Position numbers and translations under genes: made by a program. The notes below the pieces were generated by a model. It was not told the origin of the DNA, ran no database searches, and saw nothing but the letters and a program-made list of their open reading frames with translations. Shown one piece after another: positions 7,082 through 16,327 of a stretch of 40,786 nucleotides of DNA. This DNA is from an uncultured Lachnospiraceae bacterium (lineage in GTDB: Bacteria; Bacillota_A; Clostridia; Lachnospirales; Lachnospiraceae). Every line of letters starts with the position of its first letter. Positions within the stretch are counted from its first letter, which is position 1. The stretch covers positions 1-40,786 of the forward strand of contig CAMWWF010000001.1 of assembly GCA_947177885.1 (NCBI GenBank), read 5' to 3'.

Positions 7082-8599
7082 CTATAAACCGGAAATCACA
7101 CTGTAGCCGATGTATTCACTTACACTATATTGGCTTTCCTCCGTAAGCCCCAGCAATGATATTATCTCTTCAACCTGGTCACTGTAGCATACAACTACCC
7201 TTGCCTGTTCCCATGAATAACTCTCCGGCACAGTGCCTTTCAACTGCACCTTATTCACAAATTCACCCGTAACAGTGTCATACGAGTATACCTGAGTACG
7301 CTCGTGTACTTCCAGCCAGCACTCTGTGGCCAGACTGATTTCCCCGTCACGAAAGGCGCACACGATCCGGCTGTCCGCCTCCGTATTATCCAATATATTC
7401 TGAAAATACAGTCTCAACATTTGCCCTGTATAAGCATAATCCTCAGACATCCGGTATGCTTTCGGCGCTTCGGTCATAAACAATATTGCCAAAACCGCTA
7501 TATAGAGATACTGTCTCCACCTGCTCTTTTCGAAAATACGGTAACCTGACAATACGAACAAAAATGCGTAGCCCACAATCCAGGGGATGATATAACGCTC
7601 CCACATCAGGCTCTTTGCATGGGCAACCAGCTGGGTTGCCATCACATACGCTCCGATTGCCGTAAAACCAAGATATTCCTTACGCCGCTCCTTGGGGATT
7701 TCAAAGAAATACATGGCAACTGCAAACAAAAGCACTCCACCGGCTATCGTATAGCTCCCCAGATTAAATTTTAAACTGTACACAATACCGGACCAGTATT
7801 CAGCCAAAGAGGTTTCCTCATGAAACCCCGCATAAACCACACGATCCAGGCCCACATAAAAGAGAATCATCCCCACATTGAACAGTGTGGACAGGACGAT
7901 CACAGCATAAACTACCGCATTTTCTTTCAGGCACTGTACGAATTTTCCTTTCTGACAATATTCCAGCCAGAACTTCAGGGCCGCGAACACCGGCATAAAC
8001 AGAGTGAAGCTCTCTTTTATCAACCCGCAAAGTAATGCTCCCGCCAGTATGAAAAAATTATATGACAGGCTATTGTACTTTTCGTAATAATACTGTCTAG
8101 CAATAAAAAACAGAGTGAACGCACACAATAACAGACCTGTGCTTTCCTGATTCGCACTGCGGAACCACGGTGTAAACTGCCTGCCAAAAATTATGATGCC
8201 AACAAACAAAAGAGAAATGATCCTGTTATATTTCAGGTATCTGGCTGTGTAATACAGAAAATAGAAAGTCAGAAATCCCTTTATGGCCGTATAATAGTTC
8301 CAAAGGGTCAATTCATCGCCAAAAAGCTTACTTCCCGTTACTCTCTCCACCCAATACAGCGGCCGATATCTTCCTCCTCCAAAATCATTGACAACAGCCG
8401 ATCTGACAGTATCCCCCAAAGAAGCATTGCTCTCCGTGAAAACCAGATTGAAACGGATCAGCTCATGGTCATCCAGCATATGAAATCCGGAAGTAACAGT
8501 CCCCGTCCTGTAAAGAGTTCCAAAGACTGCCAAAATACCCAACATTAAAATAATAATATGTTCCAGACGGAAACTCTCTTTCCACTTCCCTTTCAACAT
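7082..8599 (-). CDS. Polytopic membrane protein, probable GT-C-type glycosyltransferase
   Basis: This is a 505-residue protein with about ten hydrophobic helices. An extracytoplasmic loop sits after helix 1, with acidic residues (FHMLDDHELIRFN at about 39-51) followed by FGGGRYRPLYWV. The first-loop DD...E pattern and the C-terminal soluble domain (about residue 405 on) are typical of GT-C enzymes using a lipid-linked sugar. I cannot name a subfamily. AGGAG precedes the ATG by 6 bases. The gene lies 68 bases downstream of another such membrane protein and 35 bases before the MFS gene, so the four genes 10350-5171 probably form one operon for envelope glycan work. Confidence 0.65.
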   Translation of the reverse strand: MLKGKWKESFRLEHIIILMLGILAVFGTLYRTGTVTSGFHMLDDHELIRFNLVFTESNASLGDTVRSAVVNDFGGGRYRPLYWVERVTGSKLFGDELTLWNYYTAIKGFLTFYFLYYTARYLKYNRIISLLFVGIIIFGRQFTPWFRSANQESTGLLLCAFTLFFIARQYYYEKYNSLSYNFFILAGALLCGLIKESFTLFMPVFAALKFWLEYCQKGKFVQCLKENAVVYAVIVLSTLFNVGMILFYVGLDRVVYAGFHEETSLAEYWSGIVYSLKFNLGSYTIAGGVLLFAVAMYFFEIPKERRKEYLGFTAIGAYVMATQLVAHAKSLMWERYIIPWIVGYAFLFVLSGYRIFEKSRWRQYLYIAVLAILFMTEAPKAYRMSEDYAYTGQMLRLYFQNILDNTEADSRIVCAFRDGEISLATECWLEVHERTQVYSYDTVTGEFVNKVQLKGTVPESYSWEQARVVVCYSDQVEEIISLLGLTEESQYSVSEYIGYSVISGL

Positions 8600-8667
8600 T
8601 CCCTTCTCCTTTTATACGCCACAGACTTTCTACCGGCAATCACAGCTGTCTCTCTGATCCGCCGGGA

Positions 8668-10350
8668 TCATTTCCATTCCGCTTCCTTATATTCTTCCCT
8701 TGTACGAAATCCGCCATCAAGACTCCCTGTGCGAAGTTCTATACGTTCAAGCACCCATGCATACTGTGTCGATGGGAAAAACTGATATCCCACCGTATCA
8801 TCAGGCGGTTGCGGTACATATATTATCATACCGTCCAGCTCCATCTGATCCGTCTCATGATACGAATACTCCACAGGCCTTTTCCAGGGAATCGTACCAT
8901 AAAACGACGCCGTCTTCAGTAACAGCAGCAGTCCTGCCGCAAGGACGGCGACGGCCCCGACTTTCCCCGCCCGATCATATTTCCACCCCGCAAAAATTTT
9001 CCCTGCCAATAATGCCGGAGGTATCAGCATATAAACCACTCCATATCGGATCAACGGCGCCGACATGAACCAAAAAGCAAAACCGGCCATACTGACCATC
9101 ATCAGATTGATCTCCGGCAGATTTTTCTTTTGCCGCAGACAGTTCAACCCATATATTACCATATAGAAAGCACAAAATATATTACATATGAATGCAGCTT
9201 TATAACCGGCCTTTATATTCTGAAACCAAAGAGGAAACCATACGGAAAAAGGCGCATCATAATTTTCCACATCCGTCATTCCTCTGCCCCATGCCTTAAT
9301 TTCCCTGCTGTCACCCGTCACTGCAGATAACGGCATTTTCCAATCCACATCAAAAATATCCACAGACGCATAGGGATATACGAGATAACCCGATATGATA
9401 ACGTTCCGCGCCAGAAAAGGCAACACAATGATCATCCCCGCCGCCAAAAATAAAATGATCTGCTTCCAGTCCCTACGACGGATCAACTGAATGCCGGGCC
9501 AGATCGCAAGCAGTACGATCATGGCAGCTGAAAGCTTTAAAGTCACAGTCCATACAGCCAATAGGCAAAGGATTCCATACTCCCGCACATCCTCACAGTC
9601 TTTTTCACATAATTCACACCATTTTGCGCTTATATATAAGACCATACTCAATGCAGAAATATCCGAACCCGGTGATGAAATCTGCCATCTGTTTTCGAAA
9701 ATGCATAAATAAAATATGAGGCACAGCTTAAGCAGGTCAGAGCTTTTTATTTTTTCCCCTTTTTTAAACACACTCAGATTTCTTACAGCAAAACAGACCA
9801 TTATAAATGCAATAAACCCATTCATCGTATGCAGAGACTGATTTACTGCAAATTTCATGCTGAACAGAGCCTGTAAGCAGAAGAAAGCACTGTTGTAAGC
9901 AAGACGATGATGCAGATTACCCACCCCGCATGCCACGCCATACTCCTCGATCCACCGGATACTCGGCGCATGATAGCCATCTGTATCCGAATGAAATGTG
10001 TATTGTATCGTTAATACAAGGATGATTCCCGCCAACATAATAAAGATAAGCAGCCAATACCACTTTACTCTCCGAATCTGCTCTCTGCAATAATTCCTGA
10101 GTTTTCTCCAAAAGAGAAAAATAACTGCCAGACAGCCAACCATAAGAACACCCGTTGATGCCCCTCCCACTTTGTAAAACAGGCTGAAAAACTGTGCATA
10201 TACAGTCAGCACACATAAACCCGCCATTAAATACAAGTCAACCCTTCGCTCATCTGCAGATTTCTGAGGAAAAAAACATCTCAATACCGCAAATCCGCAT
10301 AAAAAAGCGGCAATACCGATCCATATCCAGCTTAAAAATGCCAACAACAT
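8668..10350 (-). CDS. Polytopic membrane protein, LIC_10190-like / GT-C-like
   Basis: About 560 residues with a dozen or so hydrophobic helices. After the fourth helix comes HSDTDGYHAPSIRWIEEYGV, then GVGNLHHRLAYNSAFFCLQA. This loop pattern (acidic pair, HAPSIRWIEEYG, NL..R..YNS) resembles the LIC_10190-type membrane proteins and other GT-C-like glycan enzymes. A short C-terminal soluble tail follows (from about 500). I chose the ATG at 10350 because AGGAG lies seven bases upstream; the ATG at 10407 has none. The gene sits after a strong terminator (10430-10469), so it heads a new transcription unit. Confidence 0.6.
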   Translation of the reverse strand: MLLAFLSWIWIGIAAFLCGFAVLRCFFPQKSADERRVDLYLMAGLCVLTVYAQFFSLFYKVGGASTGVLMVGCLAVIFLFWRKLRNYCREQIRRVKWYWLLIFIMLAGIILVLTIQYTFHSDTDGYHAPSIRWIEEYGVACGVGNLHHRLAYNSAFFCLQALFSMKFAVNQSLHTMNGFIAFIMVCFAVRNLSVFKKGEKIKSSDLLKLCLIFYLCIFENRWQISSPGSDISALSMVLYISAKWCELCEKDCEDVREYGILCLLAVWTVTLKLSAAMIVLLAIWPGIQLIRRRDWKQIILFLAAGMIIVLPFLARNVIISGYLVYPYASVDIFDVDWKMPLSAVTGDSREIKAWGRGMTDVENYDAPFSVWFPLWFQNIKAGYKAAFICNIFCAFYMVIYGLNCLRQKKNLPEINLMMVSMAGFAFWFMSAPLIRYGVVYMLIPPALLAGKIFAGWKYDRAGKVGAVAVLAAGLLLLLKTASFYGTIPWKRPVEYSYHETDQMELDGMIIYVPQPPDDTVGYQFFPSTQYAWVLERIELRTGSLDGGFRTREEYKEAEWK

Positions 10351-10429
10351 TAATGTTCTCCTTCTCCCTGACTTCCTGTTGTTAAAACGCAGGGATAAGT
10401 ATAACATAATTTACCGCTTTTTTCCATAG

Positions 10430-10469
10430 AAAAACGATGTGGTTCTTATACAAGAGCCACACCGTTTTT
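10430..10469 (-). terminator. Rho-independent terminator after the GH88 gene
   Basis: The arms AAAAACGATGTGGTTCTT (10430-10447) and AAGAGCCACACCGTTTTT (10452-10469) pair along 18 positions with two G-U pairs. On the minus strand the stem ends in TTTTT, 16 bases after the GH88 stop. It separates the uptake operon from the membrane protein genes. Confidence 0.85.
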
Positions 10470-10484
10470 ATGTTTTGTTACTAT

Positions 10485-11654
10485 TTACCAGTACAGTTCC
10501 CAATCCCTGCTCATTCTGGTCAGCGCTTCCATGTAGAAATAATCGCCCCAGGAATTGCACTCGTCCACACCGTAATGATTGCAGGTGTTATAGGGAGAAT
10601 GATTGGAATATGTGCTGTGCAGCACCAGCCCATTGGAAATTTCCGTATCCTTCACCGCATAATTGTCATATACAGACTTCATGATGCGGGAAGCAATCTT
10701 TCTGTAATGCTCTGCCTCTTCCGCGTCCAGATACTTGCCCATCTCCAACATACCGCAGGCCGCAATGGAGGCGGAGGAAGAATCTCTGGGCTGGTCGTCC
10801 CCGTCCGTGAATTCCAGATCCCAGTAAGGAACCAGATCCTTCGGAAGATGCTCTAAGAAGTACTCTGTCACACGGCGGAACAGTTCAATGTACTCTTTCC
10901 TGCCGGTGTACTTATATGCCAAAGCCATACCATACACCCCCCAGGCCTGGCCTCTGGCCCACGCGGAACCGTCCCGATAGCCCTGGCAGGTGGCACCATG
11001 GTCAGGCGCCCCGGTCTCCATATCAAAGAAGAAGGTATGCCATGTGGAATAATCTTCGCGGATCACATTTGCCACCGCCGTATGGATATGCTTTTCCGCA
11101 ATATCGCGGTACTTACTGTCACCGGTTTCCTCAGATGCCCAATACAGCAGGGGCAGATTCAGCAGACAGTCTATGATCAGACGGTAATTCTCCGGAGCGT
11201 CCATAGGCCCCCATGCCTGAATAAACTCGCCCACCGGATGATACCGGGTGATCAGCTGATTCGCCGCTTTGATCGCCGCCTCCTTACCCTCTTTGCTGCC
11301 GATCAGCTTATACGCTGCCACACAGGAAGGAGAGTAAAGGAATCCCATATCGTGATGATCCACCTCAATCTTGTTGTCAATACGGTTCAAAAAGCTCTTT
11401 ACCTGTACCTCGCCCGCATTCTTCAGCCGTTCGTCTCCAGAAAACTCATAGGCAAGCCACACCTCACCGGTCCAGAATCCGCAGGTCCAGTAATTGTTCT
11501 CAATGGGAGGATAAAAACCGTTCACACTGTATGCCTGCTGGAACTTATCTGTAAATTCCGGCAGAACATGAAGGATCTGCCTGTTACAGAACTCCAGTGC
11601 CTGCGTTATTTCCTCCTTCGCAATTTCGGGATATCCTTCAAATGTAATACCCAT
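10485..11654 (-). CDS. Glycoside hydrolase family 88 (unsaturated glucuronyl hydrolase)
   Basis: The ~389-residue protein has the GH88 (alpha/alpha)6-barrel pattern: ENNYWTCGFWTGEVWLAYE (about 52-70), DHHDMGFLYSPS (99-110) and IIDCLLNLPLLYWA (160-173). The aspartates at D102 and D162 correspond to the two catalytic residues known in Bacillus UGL (Asp88 and Asp149). The enzyme removes a terminal unsaturated uronic acid by hydration of its double bond. Typical substrates are lyase products of glycosaminoglycans or other uronate polymers. No signal peptide is seen, so it acts in the cytosol on imported oligosaccharides. I chose the ATG at 11654, which has AAAGGCGG upstream. It is the last gene of the uptake operon. 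Confidence 0.88.
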   Translation of the reverse strand: MGITFEGYPEIAKEEITQALEFCNRQILHVLPEFTDKFQQAYSVNGFYPPIENNYWTCGFWTGEVWLAYEFSGDERLKNAGEVQVKSFLNRIDNKIEVDHHDMGFLYSPSCVAAYKLIGSKEGKEAAIKAANQLITRYHPVGEFIQAWGPMDAPENYRLIIDCLLNLPLLYWASEETGDSKYRDIAEKHIHTAVANVIREDYSTWHTFFFDMETGAPDHGATCQGYRDGSAWARGQAWGVYGMALAYKYTGRKEYIELFRRVTEYFLEHLPKDLVPYWDLEFTDGDDQPRDSSSASIAACGMLEMGKYLDAEEAEHYRKIASRIMKSVYDNYAVKDTEISNGLVLHSTYSNHSPYNTCNHYGVDECNSWGDYFYMEALTRMSRDWELYW

Positions 11655-11715
11655 ATCAATCCGCCTTTCCGTCATATTACGCTTCCGCAATTTTTCGATG
11701 TGGGTCCCAGGTCTC

Positions 11716-12555
11716 TCAACCCTTCAATCCTGTGGACGCAACGCCTTCCACAAAGTACTTCTGCAGGATCAGGAACACGATCAATACCGGGATCAATGAC
11801 AACACAGAACCTGCCATGATCAGACCGTAATCAGAGGAGTATTGACTGATAAACATTTTCAGACCCAGCTGAATGGTCTTCTTCTCCTGCGTCTTTAAAT
11901 AGATCAGGGGACCAAGGTAGTCATTCCAGGTTGCCACAAAGGTAAAGATCGTCAAGGTAGACAGCGCCGGCTTTGACAGCGGCAACATAATACTTGCATA
12001 GATCCTGTACTCGCTCATACCGTCAATCCTCGCCGCTTCACAGAGATCGTCGGGAATGCCTTCATAGAATTGCTTCATCATGAATACACCGAAGGCGGAG
12101 AACGCCTGCAGGCAGATGATAGCAAGCAGCTTGTCGTTCAATCCCATTTTTCTCATCATGATGAACTGCGGCACCATATACACCTGCCAAGGCATTGCAA
12201 TGGTTGCAATATAGGCAAGGAACAATCCGTTCTTATAACGGAAGTGCAGCTTTGCAAAGGAATATGCCGCGAAGCTGCTGGTCAAAAGCTGCAGTAGTGT
12301 AACCACAATGGTCAGAAACACCGTATTTTCCACAAATTTCAAAAAAGGAATCTTCGTCCAGATATCCGCATAATTACTCCACTTGGGGCTTTCCGGAATC
12401 CATACAAAGGGATTCATCTGGAATACTTCCCTGTCGCTCTTGATCGACGCGGAAAGCATCCAAAGAAACGGAATCACCATAATAAGAGCGATCAAAATCA
12501 AAATAACATATACGATCACTTTACCGGCAATGGCTTTTTTATGTGCTGATTTCAT
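11716..12555 (-). CDS. Carbohydrate ABC transporter permease (MalG type)
   Basis: This 279-residue protein has six predicted membrane helices, the usual number for MalG-type subunits. It carries the EAA loop that docks the ATPase, EAARIDGMSEYRIYASIMLPL followed by SKPALSTL (about 185-210). It begins with a short cytoplasmic N-terminus and a hydrophobic helix (VIVYVILILIALIMVIPFLW). GGGAGG precedes the ATG by 6 bases. It sits 14 bases after the discoidin-like gene and 61 bases before the GH88 gene. No ATPase gene is in the window, so a shared MsmK/UgpC-type ATPase encoded elsewhere probably energises it. Confidence 0.92.
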   Translation of the reverse strand: MKSAHKKAIAGKVIVYVILILIALIMVIPFLWMLSASIKSDREVFQMNPFVWIPESPKWSNYADIWTKIPFLKFVENTVFLTIVVTLLQLLTSSFAAYSFAKLHFRYKNGLFLAYIATIAMPWQVYMVPQFIMMRKMGLNDKLLAIICLQAFSAFGVFMMKQFYEGIPDDLCEAARIDGMSEYRIYASIMLPLSKPALSTLTIFTFVATWNDYLGPLIYLKTQEKKTIQLGLKMFISQYSSDYGLIMAGSVLSLIPVLIVFLILQKYFVEGVASTGLKG

Positions 12556-12569
12556 ATATTGCCTCCCAT

Positions 12570-13361
12570 CTATTCCGCATTATATCCGTATACCTCGATC
12601 TGGCTCAGCGCCGGGAAAGGTGACGGATCGTCTGCCTTTATCAGTTTACAAAGTTCTATCCAGGTAATTTCCTTTTCAGGAAAAGTAAGTACATGCGCCT
12701 TCGTGGACTTTTCCAGGGAGAACTCCTGTGAACTTCCATCCGAGAAATTCAGGGTAACCTGTGTCCACCAGTTATCATGAGGGAAATCGGAACGGGTATA
12801 GAGTACTACTTTGTCCGTCCTGACTCTTCTTCCGAATTCCACCTTCATAGCCGCGTCATCCTTCCGGTTGATCCCCCAGGATTCGTAAGGCCACTGTCCG
12901 TGAGAGAGATTCGCCCTCACGCCGTCAATGGCATTCTTTGCCGCGAATATGGATTCCCCTCTGGTCTCCACATTTGCTGTGGCATGGGGAAAGCAGGGGA
13001 CATCGCAATGCTGATCCGCAGGGTTCAGCGCCAGATTCCTATATGCTCTGATCTCATCCTCCCTTGCCGTCTCCGCATAGATATAATGCCTGTTTCCTGA
13101 AAAAACCTTGGGAGAATAGCAGATACGCTTCTCCCCAAAAGGTACGTGGTAGGATACGTTATCCGTTACATAGACAAATGCGGAACCCAATGCATCATCT
13201 ACCTGCCAGTTCACATAAATATTTTTATCCGAGGTTTCCAGAACGATCCTGTCACCCTCCTGATATTCGTGCGCACACACAAGATCAACAAAGTCTTCCC
13301 CGCTGCTGACGCATATGGTGTTCTCATTCTTATCAATAACTTTTAACGCTAAAATTGCCAT
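12570..13361 (-). CDS. Cytosolic protein with galactose-binding-like (discoidin/F5-8C) C-terminal domain
   Basis: This 263-residue protein has no signal peptide. The first ~95 residues are beta-rich and unassigned (IVLETSDKNIYVNWQVDD). From about residue 108 the pattern fits a discoidin-like fold: NLALNPADQHCDVPCFPHAT, AAKNAIDGVRANLSHG, WPYESWGINRKDDAAMKVEF, VRTDKVVLYTRSDFPHDNWW and finally ALSQIEVYGY. Such domains bind sugars or act as accessory parts of glycoside hydrolases. It lies between the two permease genes of the importer and may bind or process the imported sugar in the cytosol. The function is unproven. AGGAG precedes the ATG by 6 bases. Confidence 0.7.
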   Translation of the reverse strand: MAILALKVIDKNENTICVSSGEDFVDLVCAHEYQEGDRIVLETSDKNIYVNWQVDDALGSAFVYVTDNVSYHVPFGEKRICYSPKVFSGNRHYIYAETAREDEIRAYRNLALNPADQHCDVPCFPHATANVETRGESIFAAKNAIDGVRANLSHGQWPYESWGINRKDDAAMKVEFGRRVRTDKVVLYTRSDFPHDNWWTQVTLNFSDGSSQEFSLEKSTKAHVLTFPEKEITWIELCKLIKADDPSPFPALSQIEVYGYNAE

Positions 13362-13494
13362 CTTATACTCCTACCTTTCCGTTAAACTCTCAATTATTCC
13401 AACAAAAGAATGTCCCCGCATTCTTCAGCTACCTTAAGTTTGCGAAACCCGTTTTCCGAACGATGCATTATGGCATCTCCGAAAATCTTTTCTC

Positions 13495-14558
13495 TCAGGC
13501 GCGTTCTCTCCTCGCCTGCCCCTTAAACTGGATTATGGTCACTACCAATACCAGCAGGAACAATACCATCGCCACTGAACTGGAGTATCCCAGATCCCAG
13601 TCAATAAAAGCTTTCTGGTAAATATAGTAGACCAGAACCGTAGCGGACGTTGTCAATTCTCCGCTTCCCCACCGGCCAGCATGATCGCAATATCATAAAC
13701 CTTGAAACAATTAATAGTCAGCATAACGACTACAAAGAAAGTAGTGGAGGAAAGCTGGGGCCAGGTTACATAGCGGAACTTATTCCATGTACCCGCGCCA
13801 TCCAGGCTTGCGGCTTCATATAACTCTGCGGAGATACCCTGTAAGCCCGCCAGATAGATGACCATGTAATAGCCCATATATTTCCATACGCTGAACAGGA
13901 TCATGGAGAAGAGCACCAGGCCGCCGCTGAACCACTGGGGCAGGTTCTCCTGTGCCATATGAAATACACTGTATAATATATTATTGACAGGCCCCTTGGA
14001 AGGATGAAACAGCATCTTCCAGACAGCCGTGATCGCTACCAGGGACGCAACATAAGGGAAAAAGGAAAGCGTTCTGAAAACACCTCTTCCTATTACTTTC
14101 TGATTTAATACAATGGCAAGCGCCAGAGACGCTACCATTGTAAGCGGAACCGTACCGATACAATATATAATGGTATTCTTAAGCGCTGCGGTGAAAAAGG
14201 TATCATCACCCAGTCTGGTAAAATTACTGAAGCCCGCCCATTCAATGGGGTTGCTTCCATCCCACTTTAAAAATGCCAGTGCAAAGGCAAATATGATGGG
14301 GATCAGAGTAAACACACAAAACCCGATAAAGTTAGGTGCAATAAAGGAATATGCCACCAGATCCCTCTTTGTCTCCCGACTCAAAACCCTTCCGGACTTA
14401 ATTTTGTCAATCTGGCGATTGTAGTTTCCGATCTGAGCGATCATCTGTCTCTTTTTCTTATCATCTGTCTCTGTCCTGACATCCGTGATCAACTTGGTCA
14501 GCTCGCTCTGCAGGCTCTGGATCTTTGCCTCTTTCTGCGCTTCGTCTAATTTCGGCAT
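13495..14558 (-). CDS. Carbohydrate ABC transporter permease (MalF/UgpA type), frameshifted near the 3' end
   Basis: The first frame runs from the ATG at 14558 (AAAGGAGG 8 bases upstream) to a stop at 13653. It has a charged coiled N-terminus (LQSELTKLITDVRTETDDKK), then five membrane helices and the EAA loop (ELYEAASLDGAGTWNKFRYV). It ends abruptly at MLAGGEAEN. The missing C-terminus is present in the next frame: GELTTSATVLVYYIYQKAF, then AFIDWDLGYSSSVAM and a last helix, ending at 13495. One G too few in the G run at 13667-13670 explains the break. The restored protein is about 354 residues. It is either a recent mutation or a base-calling error; the operon around it is intact. Confidence 0.85.
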
Positions 14559-14646
14559 ACAAACTGCCTCCTTTCCCGATTCATGTGCCCCAAATTGCTC
14601 CGGGTACACATTTTCATACTTTCAACAAATACCCTTTTTGAAAGAA

Positions 14647-14673
14647 AGGGGCCGCTTTTGAGACGGCCCCTTG
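14647..14673 (-). terminator. Intercistronic hairpin between the binding-protein and permease genes
   Basis: AAGGGGCCG (14647-14655) pairs perfectly with CGGCCCCTT (14665-14673) across a 9-base loop, about 60 bases after the solute-binding protein stop. It is followed on the minus strand by TCTTTC. Such hairpins in sugar operons usually let only part of the transcripts continue and protect the upstream mRNA, so that the binding protein is made in excess. Confidence 0.7.
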
Positions 14674-14734
14674 TGCTGCTTTATATCTGTTACCGTTCTT
14701 TCTGTAACAGTGACCCGGATTTCACGGAATCCTA

Positions 14735-16117
14735 TTACTTGCCCTGAATTTTCTGAACTTCCTCGTTCATCTTGTTGATGCCCTCCTCAATGGTCATCTC
14801 ACCGGTCATAATGGAACCATGGTAAGAATCCAGTACGGAGTTGATCTCAGATACATTCTCGCCGTAAGGCACTTCCAGATACAGGTTGGATACGGTCAAT
14901 GCTTCTTTGCTCTCCGCATCGGTAGGAAAACCTTCCAGACCGGCGATCATATCCTTAACTTCATCTGTCATGATCGCAGGGAAGTTACCGGAGGAAGCCA
15001 TAACTGCCGCACCTTCTTCACCGCTTACCCACTTAACGAACTCCCATGCCGCGTCAGGAGTATCGGAAGCGGTAGTTACGGAAAGGCCAGTGATGGTACC
15101 CAGGGTGGAACCTGCTTCCACGCCTTCAGCGTGAGGATACTTAACGATGCCCCAGTTGCCGCACAGGCTGGAATCATACTCACCGGACTGCAGATTGCTG
15201 ATCATGGTTGCGATGAACCAGGAACCCATATTCAGCATAGCTACATCACCGCCGGAAAATGCTGCGGAATAATGCAGACCTTCTGTCTTCAGATCGGTAT
15301 ACTTTCTGGCAACACCGTCAGCTTCCTGATTCAGAACCATCTCATAATAAGGCTGGAAGGATGAATACTCACCGTCCAGAATCGTATGCTCCCCATCCAA
15401 TACACCAAAGAGCTGAACAGCAGATCTCCATGTATGATAATGAGCGCCGTATACCTGAGCACCAAAGCTGGTGTCGGTCATCTGTCTTGCCAGAGCGTCA
15501 TATTCCTCAAAGGTCATGTCGTTTGTGGGGTAAGGAACTCCCTTTGCATCAAACAGATCCTTATTGTAGAATACTACCCAGAAGTCATTTCTGAAAGGCA
15601 GCTCATACAGCTTGCCGTCTACCAGCACCTGATCGGTAGCACCCGCATACTGAGCCAGGTCAACACCGTCAGCCTTGATGTAGTCATCCAGAGCCAGAAT
15701 CGCATTCTTCTGAACCAGAGTCGCATATCCGGGAACGTCCTTGATGGTAACCACATCGAAGTCGGAACCGGAACCGGAAAGCTCGGTTGCAAGAACAGTC
15801 ATATAATCGGTAGAGCCCAGGTCTACCATTTCAATGGTCACACCTTCATGACTCGCCTCATAGGCAGCCTTGATGTCTCCCCAATACTGTGTGGTAGACT
15901 CATCCCAGATAGCCCACTTCAAAGTCACAGGCTCTGCGGACCCGGATGCCGAGGAAGAAGCCTCGGAACTTGCCGGTGCACTGGATGCCGTGGAACTCTC
16001 CGGCGTACCGGAACTGCCCGCATCGGATGCATTGCTGCCGTCATCACCGCCGCATCCGGCCAACAGAGTGGTCATCATTGCAGCGGTAAGCATAACGCTA
16101 AGTACTTTCTTTTTCAT
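14735..16117 (-). CDS. Extracellular solute-binding lipoprotein of a sugar ABC importer
   Basis: The 460-residue protein starts with a lipoprotein signal (MKKKVLSVMLTAAMMTTLLA, cysteine at 22 after LLAG) and a Ser/Ala-rich linker (about 25-65). The rest is a family 1 type binding protein: LKWAIWDESTTQYWGDIKAA, DYMTVLATELSGSGSDFDVV, then PFRNDFWVVFYNKDLFDAKG and AAWEFVKWVSGEEGAAVM. It would be anchored outside the membrane and pass oligosaccharides to the permeases encoded downstream. GGAGG precedes the ATG by 7 bases. It is the first gene of the operon. The 16118-16420 stretch upstream is AT-rich and carries a catabolite-control-like site. Confidence 0.93.
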   Translation of the reverse strand: MKKKVLSVMLTAAMMTTLLAGCGGDDGSNASDAGSSGTPESSTASSAPASSEASSSASGSAEPVTLKWAIWDESTTQYWGDIKAAYEASHEGVTIEMVDLGSTDYMTVLATELSGSGSDFDVVTIKDVPGYATLVQKNAILALDDYIKADGVDLAQYAGATDQVLVDGKLYELPFRNDFWVVFYNKDLFDAKGVPYPTNDMTFEEYDALARQMTDTSFGAQVYGAHYHTWRSAVQLFGVLDGEHTILDGEYSSFQPYYEMVLNQEADGVARKYTDLKTEGLHYSAAFSGGDVAMLNMGSWFIATMISNLQSGEYDSSLCGNWGIVKYPHAEGVEAGSTLGTITGLSVTTASDTPDAAWEFVKWVSGEEGAAVMASSGNFPAIMTDEVKDMIAGLEGFPTDAESKEALTVSNLYLEVPYGENVSEINSVLDSYHGSIMTGEMTIEEGINKMNEEVQKIQGK

Positions 16118-16311
16118 ACAAAATCCTCCTTACTTGCCGTACCTGCCATAAGCAGGCCGCTTTTTCTACTAAAGCTGTGATTCGGCAACTGCCGATATTA
16201 CAGTGCTGAACCATAACTTATTGTAATACAAGTATAGAAAAAATTTTGTCTGATTTACATGGAAAAAATTAAAATTATCTAAACTATTTTTTGTATTTTC
16301 TGCACGTATTT

Positions 16312-16327
16312 TTGGAAGTGCTTTCAA
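16312..16327 (-). promoter_or_regulatory. Possible cre-like / LacI-type operator upstream of the uptake operon
   Basis: TTGGAAGTGCTTTCAA is an imperfect palindrome. On the minus strand it reads TTGAAAGCACTTCCAA and resembles the CcpA catabolite-response element TGAAAGCGCTTTCA with two differences. It lies about 195 bases before the binding-protein ATG. A TATACT box at 16228-16233 (minus strand) could be the -10, but I find no good -35. Carbon catabolite control would suit this operon. Confidence 0.4.
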
